Assembly: GCF_003885105.1 (NCBI RefSeq)
Contig: NZ_QWZQ01000012.1
Coordinates: 1-64,000 of the forward strand
Origin: Lactiplantibacillus garii
GTDB taxonomy: Bacteria; Bacillota; Bacilli; Lactobacillales; Lactobacillaceae
DNA length: 64,000 nucleotides
Direction of reading: 5' to 3'
Positions 53,842 to 62,412 of the stretch are shown in pieces. Position numbers and translations under genes: made by a program. Numbering within the stretch: position 1 is the stretch's first letter; each line of letters begins with the position of its first letter. Below the pieces are notes generated by a model that was not told where the DNA came from, did not search any database, and was given only the letters and a program-made list of their open reading frames with translations.

Positions 53842-53883
53842 AAAAAAACGACCACTGATCAACCTGCATTGATCGAGTGGTCG
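53842..53883 (-). terminator. TPP riboswitch expression platform terminator
   Basis: CGACCACT-GATCAA arms with TTTTTTT on the minus strand, between aptamer and thiM. Confidence 0.92.
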
Positions 53884-53895
53884 CTAATTCTTAGC

Positions 53896-53991
53896 TGTGA
53901 CACTTTCCCTACGCAAGTCTGAACTTACAGGTTCAAAGGGATCGACGCTCACAGCGCCATCTCAGCCCATTTTTGGACACCCCTAGTGTTT
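53896..53991 (-). ncRNA. TPP (THI element) riboswitch
   Basis: Minus-strand aptamer with CACTAGGGGTG, the pyrimidine-sensing GGGCTGAGATGG, the pyrophosphate-side CCCTTTGAACCTG and TTGCGTAGGGAAAGTG. Followed by an intrinsic terminator, so TPP should terminate transcription of thiM-thiD-thiE-cytX. Confidence 0.95.
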
Positions 53992-54129
53992 AATATTTAT
54001 TAATTTGGTCAACTTCAGTCTAACGATTGTAACCGCTAACGTCAATTACTATTTTTTAACTAATTTTCGTTCAATTTACGTAGCCTCACCGGTAAAAGCT
54101 TTTTGTTCAGGCTATTCAACAGAAGCGGT

Positions 54130-54135
54130 TATAAT
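54130..54135 (+). promoter_or_regulatory. Minus-10 element of the quinone-oxidoreductase-like gene
   Basis: TATAAT 39 bases before the ATG, with TTCAGG 17 bases upstream as a weak minus-35. Confidence 0.45.
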
Positions 54136-54174
54136 GTAATCAGTAGTAAAATATGAAGAAAAGAGTGACTATTT

Positions 54175-55143
54175 ATGCAAGCTCTAGTTGTGCCAACCGC
54201 AACGCTCCACACCTTGAGCGACCTTGAATGGCAAGAACGGCCCATGCCCGTACTTAAGCCCGACGAAGTGTTGATCAAGACCCAATCAGTCGGTTTAAAC
54301 CCGGTTGATTATAAGGTTGTCACGGGAGACCATCCCACGTGGACTTACCCGCACACGTTAGGCTTAGACGTCGCGGGAATTATCGAGGCCGTCGGGGCCA
54401 ACGTTCAAAACTACCGGCCGGGTCAACGCGTGTGTGGTCACGGTAACCTGACTCAGAACGGTTGCTTTGCGGAATACGTTAGTTTTCCAGCCGACGCCCT
54501 CGCCGATATTCCAACGACCGTTAGCTTTGAAACCGCGGCAGCAAGCCTATGTGCGGGCCTGACCGCGTACCAGGCGCTATACCGTAAAGCTAACTTAAAC
54601 GCCGTTCAAACCGTTCTCATTCACGCCGGTGCTGGCGGTGTCGGCAGCATGGCTATTCAATTGGCTAAACAAGCCGGCAAAACCGTCTACACGACCGTTT
54701 CTAAGGGCAAGCAAGCCTTTGTAGCGGCGTTGCACCCCGACGCTCAAATTGATTACCGTACCGAAGACGTGGATCACCAACTCCAGACACTGACCCACCA
54801 CCAAGGCGTTGATTTAATCGTTAACACGATTGGTCATCCCGAAGCCGACCTTCCCCGGTTAGCCTACAATGGTCAACTCGTTTGTGTTTTAGACACGCCC
54901 GCCTTTCCGACAAACCAAGCCGTTACTATCAGTAACCTTGATTTGGGTGGTGCTCACCGCAGCGGGAATCCCGCACAAATTGCCGACTTGGGTCAAATGG
55001 CATTTGAACTGCTGGCTTTAGTTGCCAACGGAAAGGTCGATCCGCTCATCAGCGACGTTCTGCGTCGTGACGACCTCGTGACCGGTTTAAAACGAATTCA
55101 AGCCGACCAGGTCGTTGGTAAATTAGTCGTTAACTTTGATTAA
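54175..55143 (+). CDS. Quinone oxidoreductase-like MDR dehydrogenase
   Basis: A 322-residue medium-chain reductase. The N-terminal GroES-like domain has VGLNPVDYKVVTGDHP and GLDVAGIIEAVG; the Rossmann motif is GAGGVGSMAIQLAKQAG. The usual catalytic and structural zinc cysteines are missing, so it belongs to the zinc-independent quinone oxidoreductase branch and should reduce quinones or enones with NADPH. Single-gene unit with its own terminator. Confidence 0.88.
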   Translation: MQALVVPTATLHTLSDLEWQERPMPVLKPDEVLIKTQSVGLNPVDYKVVTGDHPTWTYPHTLGLDVAGIIEAVGANVQNYRPGQRVCGHGNLTQNGCFAEYVSFPADALADIPTTVSFETAAASLCAGLTAYQALYRKANLNAVQTVLIHAGAGGVGSMAIQLAKQAGKTVYTTVSKGKQAFVAALHPDAQIDYRTEDVDHQLQTLTHHQGVDLIVNTIGHPEADLPRLAYNGQLVCVLDTPAFPTNQAVTISNLDLGGAHRSGNPAQIADLGQMAFELLALVANGKVDPLISDVLRRDDLVTGLKRIQADQVVGKLVVNFD

Positions 55144-55156
55144 TTATTCAATTGAA

Positions 55157-55191
55157 AAATCCCGTTAGCCACTATGTCTAACGGGATTTTT
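55157..55191 (+). terminator. Terminator of the quinone-oxidoreductase-like gene
   Basis: AAATCCCGTTAG/CTAACGGGATTT stem with TTTT. Confidence 0.92.
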
Positions 55192-55300
55192 ATACGCTTA
55201 ACTAGTTTATTATCACCTAGAACAACGCCAATAAATTTTCATTATTATCGGATTCAGTTTGCCTTTCGAAACGTGTTCGGGCAACCCATTCCGCTTAACC

Positions 55301-55344
55301 AAAAACGGGTAACAATCACCAAAACCGTGATTATTGCCCGTTTT
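55301..55344 (-). terminator. Terminator of the lar operon (bidirectional shape)
   Basis: AAAACGGG...CCCGTTTT arms, total stem about 18 bp around GTAACAATCAC/GTGATTATTGC, with T runs on both strands; first strong terminator after larE. Confidence 0.8.
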
Positions 55345-55385
55345 CCGTTAATGCATGTTTAATTTATACGTGCGTTTTGAAACGT

Positions 55386-55489
55386 GTTCAGGTCAGACCG
55401 GGGCTTCCGGTTAGCGACGCCAACAATAATATGCCAAGCCCGCATATCATCGCTGGCTAGGCTAATCCTCACCCCCGACCCGTCTGAAC
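55386..55489 (-). ncRNA. Structured 3' region of the lar operon, unclassified
   Basis: An outer helix pairs GTTCAG (55386) with CTGAAC (55484) and continues with GTC/GAC. Inside are a hairpin ACCGG-CCGGT and a two-part stem AGCGA/TCGCT plus ATATGC/GCATAT with a 7-base loop. No reading frame occupies it on either strand. Coordinates and strand are inferred from its place just after larE. Confidence 0.45.
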
Positions 55490-55505
55490 TTCACACTCTT
55501 ACTGA

Positions 55506-56336
55506 TTACGCGAATGCTTCGACCTGTGCCTTTGTCAACGTATCGTTCATCCGACCACTGCGGAAACCACCTAAATCTAAGGTAACGTAACGGAAACCGA
55601 GTGATTGTAATTGACGGTTAACACGGTCATTGAATACCAAGAAATCACCAATGCGGGCTTCTGGTAATTCGATGCGGGCAATGTCTTCGTGGAAACGAAC
55701 CCGAACCGTTGGGAAACCAAGGCTACGTAAGTACTTTTCAGCAGCCATAACTTGCGCAATGTTTTCGTGCGTCAAAGTCGTGTTGTATGGAAAACGTGAA
55801 GATACGGAGCAAGATGCAACTTTGTTCCAGTTCGTTAACCCTAATTCTTGGGCTAAGGCACGTACGTCAACCTTGAAAAAGTCGGCTTCTTGTAACAAAC
55901 TACGAGCACCGGCTTCGGTCCGGGCCTTCAAACCAGGACGGTAGTCGTTTTCATCGTTCTTGATCATCCCGTCTAAAACGGCGTTGCTGCCGTTAGCAGC
56001 GGCCATTTCGTTCAAACGAGTATAGAACATCTTTTTAGCATAGTACCAGCTGTCAGGAGTGTTTTCCTTAACGTGTTCGTCGCTTAAGTAGTCTAAGGTC
56101 GTCGTTTGAACGTTGGCGCCCATTTCTTCAGCTAAGCTAACGGCCTTATCGAATTCTTCGTCAGTGAATAATTCGGAGTTGGCAACAACGGCAGTAACGT
56201 TTTCTTGACCTAAAACGTTTAAAGCCATTTTCAAAACTAACGTACTGTCAATCCCACCAGAAAAGGCAACCGTAACCTTTTCCAAATCTTTTAATAAACT
56301 CGTTAACGTTGCTTTCTTTGCTGCTAATGTTGTCAT
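55506..56336 (-). CDS. larE: LarE, ATP-dependent sacrificial sulfur transferase
   Basis: A 276-residue PP-loop enzyme that adenylates the pyridinium dicarboxylate cofactor precursor and donates sulfur from its own cysteine. PP-loop SGGIDST is at 26-32 and the sacrificial cysteine is C176 (VASCSVSSRFPY), the same number as in the characterised L. plantarum enzyme. It converts LarB product to the dithio form that LarC loads with nickel. Last gene of the lar operon; AAAGAAGG precedes the ATG. Confidence 0.96.
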   Translation of the reverse strand: MTTLAAKKATLTSLLKDLEKVTVAFSGGIDSTLVLKMALNVLGQENVTAVVANSELFTDEEFDKAVSLAEEMGANVQTTTLDYLSDEHVKENTPDSWYYAKKMFYTRLNEMAAANGSNAVLDGMIKNDENDYRPGLKARTEAGARSLLQEADFFKVDVRALAQELGLTNWNKVASCSVSSRFPYNTTLTHENIAQVMAAEKYLRSLGFPTVRVRFHEDIARIELPEARIGDFLVFNDRVNRQLQSLGFRYVTLDLGGFRSGRMNDTLTKAQVEAFA

Positions 56337-56366
56337 ATTAATAGCCTTCTTTTTTTATTTTAATTA

Positions 56367-57083
56367 CTAGTTAATTCCAAAAAATCCGTGCATAAACCAA
56401 GCGGCGACCGCGGCACCAAAAAACGGTGCGATTCCGGGAACGATGATCCCGTACGTCCAGTCACTTTCCGCCTTGTTGGCAATTGGTAAAATGGCGTGAG
56501 CAATCCGGGGGCCCATGTCCCGCGCGAGGTTCATGGCGAACCCGGTCGGACCGCCAAGTCCCATCCCAATGGCCCAGACTAACAGTCCAACACCAATTGG
56601 AACGATTCCGGGCGTCTTAATTTCTGAAATGGCTAAGATCCCAGAAATAAAGATAAAGGTATCGAAGAATTCCACGAAAAAGTTCCGTGGTAAGTTTCGT
56701 ACAGCTGGTGCCGTACAGAACAAGTTACGAATCGTAATTGGTGAAATTTCGTCCGTTGACGCCTTGAAGTGGTCGGCGTACATAATCCAAACGATTACGG
56801 AACCAATCACCCCACCCAGTACTTCGGCAACCGAGTAAGGAATAAAACTACTCCATGGTAAGTTGCCTAGCAAACACTGCGCTAAAACCATCGCGGGGTT
56901 GATACAAACATTTCCAAAAATAAAAAGTGCAATACTAATCCCAAAACCCCAAGTCGTGATGGCGAAAATATGCCCGGAACCCCGGTACTTAGTTCCCTTC
57001 AGGACCGAACTACAGTGAACCCCGACCCCAAAAATGATCATTAAGGCCGTTCCCATGAATTCGGCAATCAATTGATGTAACAA
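56367..57083 (-). CDS. larD: LarD, lactic acid facilitator (MIP/aquaglyceroporin family)
   Basis: A 238-residue six-span channel that lets lactic acid cross the membrane. NPA motifs appear as INPAMVLAQ and the variant NLARDMGPR after GGPTGFAM, as in glycerol facilitators. I use the TTG at 57083 (LLHQLIAEF) because GAGGAGG lies just upstream; the open frame begins 12 codons earlier inside larC2. Between larC2 and larE in the operon. Confidence 0.9.
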   Translation of the reverse strand: MLHQLIAEFMGTALMIIFGVGVHCSSVLKGTKYRGSGHIFAITTWGFGISIALFIFGNVCINPAMVLAQCLLGNLPWSSFIPYSVAEVLGGVIGSVIVWIMYADHFKASTDEISPITIRNLFCTAPAVRNLPRNFFVEFFDTFIFISGILAISEIKTPGIVPIGVGLLVWAIGMGLGGPTGFAMNLARDMGPRIAHAILPIANKAESDWTYGIIVPGIAPFFGAAVAAWFMHGFFGIN

Positions 57084-57087
57084 AAAA

Positions 57088-57525
57088 CTATTCCTCCTCG
57101 TCCAACTGCGCGGCGGCAACCGTGGCCGCCTGATAAACCGTCCGTAACGGAATGTGGAACCGTTGTGCTAACTTAGCACAGTCCGCGTATTCCGGTGTTT
57201 TTTTCGTAACGTCATCGTAAGTCGCAACCTTAAACTGAACCGGACCATACGGTGTTTCCACCGTGATAAAGTGCCGTTTCATAATCGTTCGGTGCCAAGT
57301 TTGGTAACGCACCCCAATCGTACTGGTCTCACTTAAAATTAGCTTGGTCAGTTCCGCTTTAGCTTGTACGTTACCCAGTACGGTCAATTTGGTGGCGGGG
57401 CGGTTCTTTTTCATCTGAATTGGTGTAAAGAAAACGTCGTACGCACCAGCCGTTAACAGCTGGTCCATGACGTACCCCAGACCCTCACCCGTCTGATCGT
57501 CTAAATTGGCTTCGATCATTAACAC
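57088..57525 (-). CDS. larC2: LarC2, C-terminal part of nickel insertase LarC
   Basis: The 145-residue C-terminal domain of LarC (IEANLDDQTGEGLGYVMDQLL onward). In the frame of this gene, sense codons run back without a stop to the A10 tract at the end of larC1 (LSHQVNRTKDD...), so full LarC is made by a -1 shift there. The ORF's GTG start lies inside the continuous domain, so independent translation is doubtful. Ends 5 bases before the larD start. Confidence 0.9.
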   Translation of the reverse strand: MLMIEANLDDQTGEGLGYVMDQLLTAGAYDVFFTPIQMKKNRPATKLTVLGNVQAKAELTKLILSETSTIGVRYQTWHRTIMKRHFITVETPYGPVQFKVATYDDVTKKTPEYADCAKLAQRFHIPLRTVYQAATVAAAQLDEEE

Positions 57526-57557
57526 GTCGTCCTTCGTTCGGTTAACAACCTGATGAC

Positions 57558-58442
57558 TTAGTTTTTTTTTTCGAATAAAACGGCCCGTAAGGCGTTAAAG
57601 CCCCCGGTATCCCGTTTTCCAAAACCATAGCCGACCTTTAACGGGGTGGCATTCTCTGGTAATGGTCCGAAATCTTTGACCAGCGTTTTAACAATTCCCA
57701 TCCCGGTTGGCGTAATCAATTCGGTATGAATGTCCAACCGTTGCTGAATCGGAATTCGGCTACCAACGCGCATTTGCATCACGGCCGGCACCGGCACCGG
57801 CATTTGACCGTGCGCCACGTTGATAAAACCACTACCGTCGGTCAATGGTGAAGATAAAATTTCATCGATGTCCATTAATTCTAAGGCAACGCAACAACCA
57901 ACGATGTCCACGATGGAATCCAACGCACCCACTTCGTGAAAATGGACGTCAGCTAACGGCATGTTATGCACCGTGGCTTCCGCTTGCGCAATTTCGGAAA
58001 AGATTGCCTTCGCGTGGGCTTTAACTTGCTCGGATAAATCACTCGCGTCGATCAGTTGCAAGATATCCGTTAAATGCCGTGCCGCGCCGTGATGATGGTG
58101 GTGGTCACCATGATCATGGTCGTGATGGTCCGCGTCAGCGTGGTGGTGATCCTCATGAACGTGATCGTGTTCATGGTGGTGTTCCGGCGTCGTTTCAGCG
58201 TGGTGGTGATCATGGGAATGTTCCACAAAGCCGTGGTCCTTACCACCTTCAACTTGAACGTCAAAACTGGTCCCGTAAATACTGCTTTTAGCCAACCGTT
58301 CACGGGTTAGTTCGTAGCCGTGAACGTGTAATTTGGCTAATTCGGCCTTTAATTGGTCGAAATCTAAGCCGAGATCCAGTAAAGCGCCTAAAAACATGTC
58401 GCCACTAATACCGGAAAACGCATCTAAATAAAGTGTTCGCAT
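57558..58442 (-). CDS. larC1: LarC1, N-terminal part of nickel insertase LarC
   Basis: A 294-residue protein that, joined to LarC2, inserts nickel into the pincer cofactor. The start TLYLDAFSGISGDMFLGALLDLGL is the family signature. Residues about 73-125 form a His/Asp-rich nickel-binding stretch (for example DHHHH and EHDHVHEDHHH). It ends FEKKN-stop at the run GAAAAAAAAAAC; a -1 shift on A-AAA-AAC continues into LarC2. GAGAGG precedes the ATG. Confidence 0.93.
   Translation of the reverse strand: MRTLYLDAFSGISGDMFLGALLDLGLDFDQLKAELAKLHVHGYELTRERLAKSSIYGTSFDVQVEGGKDHGFVEHSHDHHHAETTPEHHHEHDHVHEDHHHADADHHDHDHGDHHHHHGAARHLTDILQLIDASDLSEQVKAHAKAIFSEIAQAEATVHNMPLADVHFHEVGALDSIVDIVGCCVALELMDIDEILSSPLTDGSGFINVAHGQMPVPVPAVMQMRVGSRIPIQQRLDIHTELITPTGMGIVKTLVKDFGPLPENATPLKVGYGFGKRDTGGFNALRAVLFEKKN
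57561..57571 (-). other. -1 ribosomal frameshift site in larC
   Basis: Minus strand reads GAA-AAA-AAA-AAC-TAA. The heptamer A-AAA-AAC (57567-57561) is a canonical -1 slippery sequence; after slipping the frame reads CTA-AGT-CAT and enters larC2. A short GGTT-GTT-AACC hairpin lies about 11 bases downstream. Confidence 0.8.
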
Positions 58443-58476
58443 CTTGAATTCCTCTCATGGTTTAGTTATCTGAATT

Positions 58477-59223
58477 TTACAATTGATTGATCATGCTAGC
58501 GGAGTAAGCCGCCCCAAAACCATTATCAATGTTGACAACGGTAATGCCGGACGCACAACTATTTAACATGGTCAGCAGGGCCGTCATCCCTTGGAAGTTT
58601 GTGCCGTAGCCAATGCTGGTTGGAACGGCGATCAACGGTTTATCGATCAGGCCGCCAACGACGCTCGCCAACGCCCCTTCCATTCCGGCAATGACGATCA
58701 CTACTTTGGCCCCACGAATCACGTCTAGCCGGGCAAATAACCGGTGAATGCCGGCAACACCAACGTCGTAGACCCGCTTTACGTGGTTACCAAAGGCTTC
58801 GGCCGTGACCGCCGCTTCTTCAGCAACCGGCTGATCCGACGTCCCCGCCGTAACTACGGCAATGTAATCGTCAGTTTTAGGTGTTGGCATCTGGCCAACC
58901 GTCATGCACTGTGCTTGTTCGTGATACACCGCGGTTGGTAACGCTGGTTGCAGTGCGGCAAACTTTTCCGGTGACAAACGGGTGGTCAAAATCGGTAACG
59001 TTTGGTTAGTCATTGCCTTCACGATGCCGGCAATTTGCGGCGCAGTTTTACCCGCACCGTAAACGACTTCCGGAAAACCGTTGCGGGTTTGGCGGCTTAA
59101 ATCGACACTGGCAAAACCCAAATCCGCCGTCTGTGCCGCTTCTAATTGGCTCGCGGCGTCGGCCGGCGACAAGGTTCCCGCGGCAACCCGTTGTAAAATT
59201 TCAGTGGTCGTTAACGTTGCCAT
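58477..59223 (-). CDS. larB: LarB, pyridinium-3,5-biscarboxylic acid mononucleotide synthase
   Basis: A 248-residue PurE-like enzyme that carboxylates and hydrolyses nicotinic acid adenine dinucleotide, the first step of nickel-pincer cofactor synthesis. The C-terminal half is PurE-like: [25 protein letters not shown] and [26 protein letters not shown] (in part). Starts two bases after the larA stop. Confidence 0.95.
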   Translation of the reverse strand: MATLTTTEILQRVAAGTLSPADAASQLEAAQTADLGFASVDLSRQTRNGFPEVVYGAGKTAPQIAGIVKAMTNQTLPILTTRLSPEKFAALQPALPTAVYHEQAQCMTVGQMPTPKTDDYIAVVTAGTSDQPVAEEAAVTAEAFGNHVKRVYDVGVAGIHRLFARLDVIRGAKVVIVIAGMEGALASVVGGLIDKPLIAVPTSIGYGTNFQGMTALLTMLNSCASGITVVNIDNGFGAAYSASMINQL

Positions 59224-59224
59224 C

Positions 59225-60499
59225 TTATTTCACGATAACGCCAAGGCCATCAGGAATTACCGTTACTTTAGCGGCTTTTCCTTCGCGGGCGTACGCCATT
59301 TCCATAGCTTCGTCTAAACTCTTAGCTAATTCCATGTGCATGTCAGTGATTAACTTAGGTTCAACTAAGTCTGAAACAAAAATCACGTGGTGGTGAACCA
59401 AGATCCGGGCAAAGATTTGCGCCGTCCACTGGTCTGGAATCGTCTTTAAACGGGGAGTGTTAATGGCTTGATCCAAGAATTCCTTCGGATCATCCACGTC
59501 GGCCAAGTTGTGATAAAAACCATCGCCACCGTGACCATCGCGGGCACCGGCGACCATGACGATCGTACCGCCCTCTTTGTTAGTAGCTTCGGCTGCGGTC
59601 ATCCCTTTAACGGCTTGGTAGATATTTTGGTCTAACGGGTAACCACCGTTCGTTGAAATGGCAATGTCACAGTCGATTGCAGGAACACTGGAAAGGTCCT
59701 TAACAAAGTCACAACCAACTTTATGAGCGGCTTCCATATCACCGGCAAACGAACCAATGATCTTTTTATCTTCGTCCAACACAACGTTGATAATGAAGGC
59801 CAACTTAGCCGTCCGAGCAGCGTACACCATGTCTTTATGAATTGGGTTGTGCATTAAGTTCCCAGTCCGGGCTTTTGGTGAGTTAATAAATTCCCCAGAG
59901 TGGTTGGCCATGATAGTTTTGTATGAAGCAATCCCAGGTAAAACGGACTTCCGACCACCGGAGAAACCGGCAAAGAAGTGGGATTCAATGAACCCTTCAG
60001 AAATTAACAAATCGGCTTCGGCGGCCACTTTGTTAATAATGCAATCCCCACCAGAAGGCAATTGGCCAATTTTAACCATTGAGTCGTCATCGGTTGAAAC
60101 GTGCATGACAATTTCTTCGTTGTTAACGATGTCTTCGCCATATTTGTTAACTAATTCTTCGTGCGTCGATGGCCGGTGAAAACCGGTTGCAACGAGGATG
60201 CGAATCCGAGCGTCCGGTGCCGCGGAGCGTAAACGCCGTAACAGAATCGGAGTAATGATGTGTGAAGGTACTGGCCGGGTGTGGTCAGAACTAATGATAA
60301 CAATGTTCTTTTTACCCTTTGCGAGTTCTTCTAATTTGTCAGAACCGATCGGGTTATCCAGCGATTTTTCAACCGTTTCACTTTCGGATAATTTGTTATG
60401 ATATGTTGCAGCTTGGGAAACGAGCTTACCGGCGAAATTTTCATCAGGAATTTCAGCGGTAATCGTTTTCTTGTCATATGGTAAATCAATTGCAACCAT
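59225..60499 (-). CDS. larA: LarA, nickel-dependent lactate racemase
   Basis: A 424-residue enzyme that interconverts L- and D-lactate with a nickel-pincer nucleotide. All key residues are at the numbers known for L. plantarum LarA: H108 (ATGFHRP), H174 (ESHFF), K184 that bonds the cofactor ([10 protein letters not shown]) and H200. D-lactate made this way is needed for cell-wall synthesis in strains lacking D-lactate dehydrogenase. First gene of larA-B-C1-C2-D-E, divergent from larR. Confidence 0.97.
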   Translation of the reverse strand: MVAIDLPYDKKTITAEIPDENFAGKLVSQAATYHNKLSESETVEKSLDNPIGSDKLEELAKGKKNIVIISSDHTRPVPSHIITPILLRRLRSAAPDARIRILVATGFHRPSTHEELVNKYGEDIVNNEEIVMHVSTDDDSMVKIGQLPSGGDCIINKVAAEADLLISEGFIESHFFAGFSGGRKSVLPGIASYKTIMANHSGEFINSPKARTGNLMHNPIHKDMVYAARTAKLAFIINVVLDEDKKIIGSFAGDMEAAHKVGCDFVKDLSSVPAIDCDIAISTNGGYPLDQNIYQAVKGMTAAEATNKEGGTIVMVAGARDGHGGDGFYHNLADVDDPKEFLDQAINTPRLKTIPDQWTAQIFARILVHHHVIFVSDLVEPKLITDMHMELAKSLDEAMEMAYAREGKAAKVTVIPDGLGVIVK

Positions 60500-60540
60500 G
60501 ACTTTTGGCCATCCTCTTTCTCGTAAATAAAATTTTTAAC

Positions 60541-60665
60541 GCGCATGTTTTGTTATACTAGAGGTCCGGAAAACTTGCTGTTACATTTTAAGCTTTCAAA
60601 AATAGTTAACAAATGTATACTTTAAATGCGATTGCCGCAATCACAAAAACCGCTATGCTAAGCAG
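60541..60665. promoter_or_regulatory. Divergent larA/larR control region
   Basis: The leftward larA promoter has a TATAAC box (60552-60557) and a poor minus-35, fitting activation by LarR. The rightward larR promoter is TTGCCG-16-TATGCT (60632-60659), overlapping the palindrome GATTGC-C-GCAATC at 60630-60642, a candidate binding site. Confidence 0.6.
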
Positions 60666-60748
60666 AGTAGTTATCGTGATTGAAGCTGAAAGTCGTTAAT
60701 AATTCGTTTTCGGACCTCAAAATCTTTCACGAAAGAACTGAAACTAAG

Positions 60749-61414
60749 ATGGTATTAACTGACATTGAATATTTATTAAGCTACCTGGAAGCCCACCATG
60801 TACCAACAATTAAGAAAAAACGGCACACTTATTTGACTTATCACGGTTTAGCGGAGCACTATACGTACGTTTTAAAGGATGGCATCATCAAAAACAGTAT
60901 TATTTTGCAGGATGGGCGTGAATTTAACCTGTCCTACATCGCTAAACCCGACGTCATCTCGTTATTGCGTGACGAAGTCTCCCGTTCAACGGATCAACCG
61001 TTTAACGTCCGCATTGAATCCGAATACGCAACTTTTTATCAGGTCAACCGGGTCTCATTTTGGAAATACGTCAATAGCACCCCGGAACTACAGAACTACG
61101 TCAAAAATTACTACCGTAAAAAGTTATCCGAAAACATCCTCCGTCTCCAGCGGATGGTGATGAACGGTAAAAAGGGCGCCATCTGCTCCTTTATCTATAG
61201 TCTTGTTGACCTCTTTGGCAGGAAAGTTAACGAAGGAATTTTGATCGATTTTATCGTCACGAACGATGATATCGCGGGATTTTGCGGAATTAGTTCTCGT
61301 AGCAGTGTGAACCGGATGCTCAAAGAATTGCGGGCAGATGGGGTTATTTCAGTTAAGAACCATAAATTTATTATTCAAGACGTTAGCTACCTCTTAGATC
61401 AAATTGCAAACTAG
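60749..61414 (+). CDS. larR: LarR, Crp-Fnr family activator of lactate racemization
   Basis: A regulator of about 221 residues with an N-terminal cyclic-nucleotide-type beta barrel (about 15-130) and a C-terminal winged helix (FCGISSRSSVNRMLKELRADGVISV, in part). In L. plantarum LarR activates both lar operons in response to L-lactate. The open frame extends to a TTG at 60680, but that lies 14 bases from the predicted transcription start and lacks a ribosome site, so I favour the ATG at 60749; its site is also weak. Confidence 0.85.
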   Translation: MVLTDIEYLLSYLEAHHVPTIKKKRHTYLTYHGLAEHYTYVLKDGIIKNSIILQDGREFNLSYIAKPDVISLLRDEVSRSTDQPFNVRIESEYATFYQVNRVSFWKYVNSTPELQNYVKNYYRKKLSENILRLQRMVMNGKKGAICSFIYSLVDLFGRKVNEGILIDFIVTNDDIAGFCGISSRSSVNRMLKELRADGVISVKNHKFIIQDVSYLLDQIAN

Positions 61415-61428
61415 TGAGGTGCTCATCC

Positions 61429-62412
61429 GTGCATATCCCGGATAATTATTTAAGTCCCGCCACCTGTGGGACGTTAGTTGCTGCCATGGCGCCCGTTTGG
61501 ACCGTCGCAGTCATTAAAGTTAAAGCCCAAGTCAAAGAACACCATGAAACTTTACCAATGCTAGGCATTGCCGCCTCATTGGCTTTTTTAATCATGATGT
61601 TCAATTTACCAATTCCGGGCGGTACCACGGCCCACGCGGTCGGAGGTACGCTGTTAGCGGTGCTGATTGGGCCCTGGGCGGCTTGTTTAGCGTTAACCGT
61701 TACGTTAGCCCTGCAAGCCCTACTATTTGGTGACGGCGGTATCCTGGCCTTTGGCGCCAATGCCTTTAACATGGCGTTCATCATGCCGTTTGTCGGTTAC
61801 GCTTGTTACCGCTTGGGGCAAAAATTACACCACGAAAAAATCGGTCTGGCCGTTGGGGCTTACTTAGGTATCAACGTGGCCGCCCTAGTCGCCGGTGTAG
61901 AACTGGGATTACAACCACTCCTCGCGCACACGGCTAGCGGTGCACCGTTGTACTGCCCGTACGGTCTAAGCATCGCGGTTCCCGCCATGTTGACCGCCCA
62001 CTTACTGGTGGCGGGCTGGGTTGAACTCGTCTTTACCCTGCTCGTTTTCCAATTCGTGAAAAAAGTCGCTCCAACCAACCTGTACCAAACGCCGACCCGG
62101 ACCAACCAACGACCGTGGATCGCGTTACTGATTGGTTTGGCGGCCCTATCACCACTCGGTTTGTTAGCCAGTAATACGGCTTGGGGCGAATGGGACCCGA
62201 CGGAACTAAAGCAGCTCCTTGCACAACAACACTTGAGTACCCAGGCACCCCAGGGAATGGTTCACGGTTTCCACTTCCAGGCCCTGTTTAGCGACTACGC
62301 CATTGCGGGATTGCCCGTAAGCGTGGGTTACATTCTGTCCGCGTTATCCGCCATCTTAATTTTCTTACTCCTGATTCGAGGCCTTCAACATGGATCCGAA
62401 ACAACCAACTGA
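61429..62412 (+). CDS. larMN: LarMN, nickel ECF transporter substrate-binding component (CbiM/NikM-NikN fusion)
   Basis: A 327-residue membrane protein with CbiM signatures HIPDNYLSP, GGTTAHAVGGTLLAVLIGPW and LLFGDGGILAFGANAFNMAF (in part). The C-terminal third adds two spans with a large extracytoplasmic loop as in NikN. The GTG at 61429 puts His at position 2, which is essential for metal capture in this family, and GAGGTG precedes it. It supplies nickel for the LarA cofactor. Confidence 0.93.
   Translation: MHIPDNYLSPATCGTLVAAMAPVWTVAVIKVKAQVKEHHETLPMLGIAASLAFLIMMFNLPIPGGTTAHAVGGTLLAVLIGPWAACLALTVTLALQALLFGDGGILAFGANAFNMAFIMPFVGYACYRLGQKLHHEKIGLAVGAYLGINVAALVAGVELGLQPLLAHTASGAPLYCPYGLSIAVPAMLTAHLLVAGWVELVFTLLVFQFVKKVAPTNLYQTPTRTNQRPWIALLIGLAALSPLGLLASNTAWGEWDPTELKQLLAQQHLSTQAPQGMVHGFHFQALFSDYAIAGLPVSVGYILSALSAILIFLLLIRGLQHGSETTN

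Noticed and set aside
57088-57525. larC2 as an independent gene
   Set aside because: Its frame continues upstream into the larC1 slippery tract without a stop and the start codon lies within a continuous domain; it is better seen as the second half of one protein.
58070-58310. Long open frames on both strands opposite the His-rich part of larC1
   Set aside because: They result from the repetitive CAT/CAC codons of the nickel-binding stretch; no ribosome site or domain.
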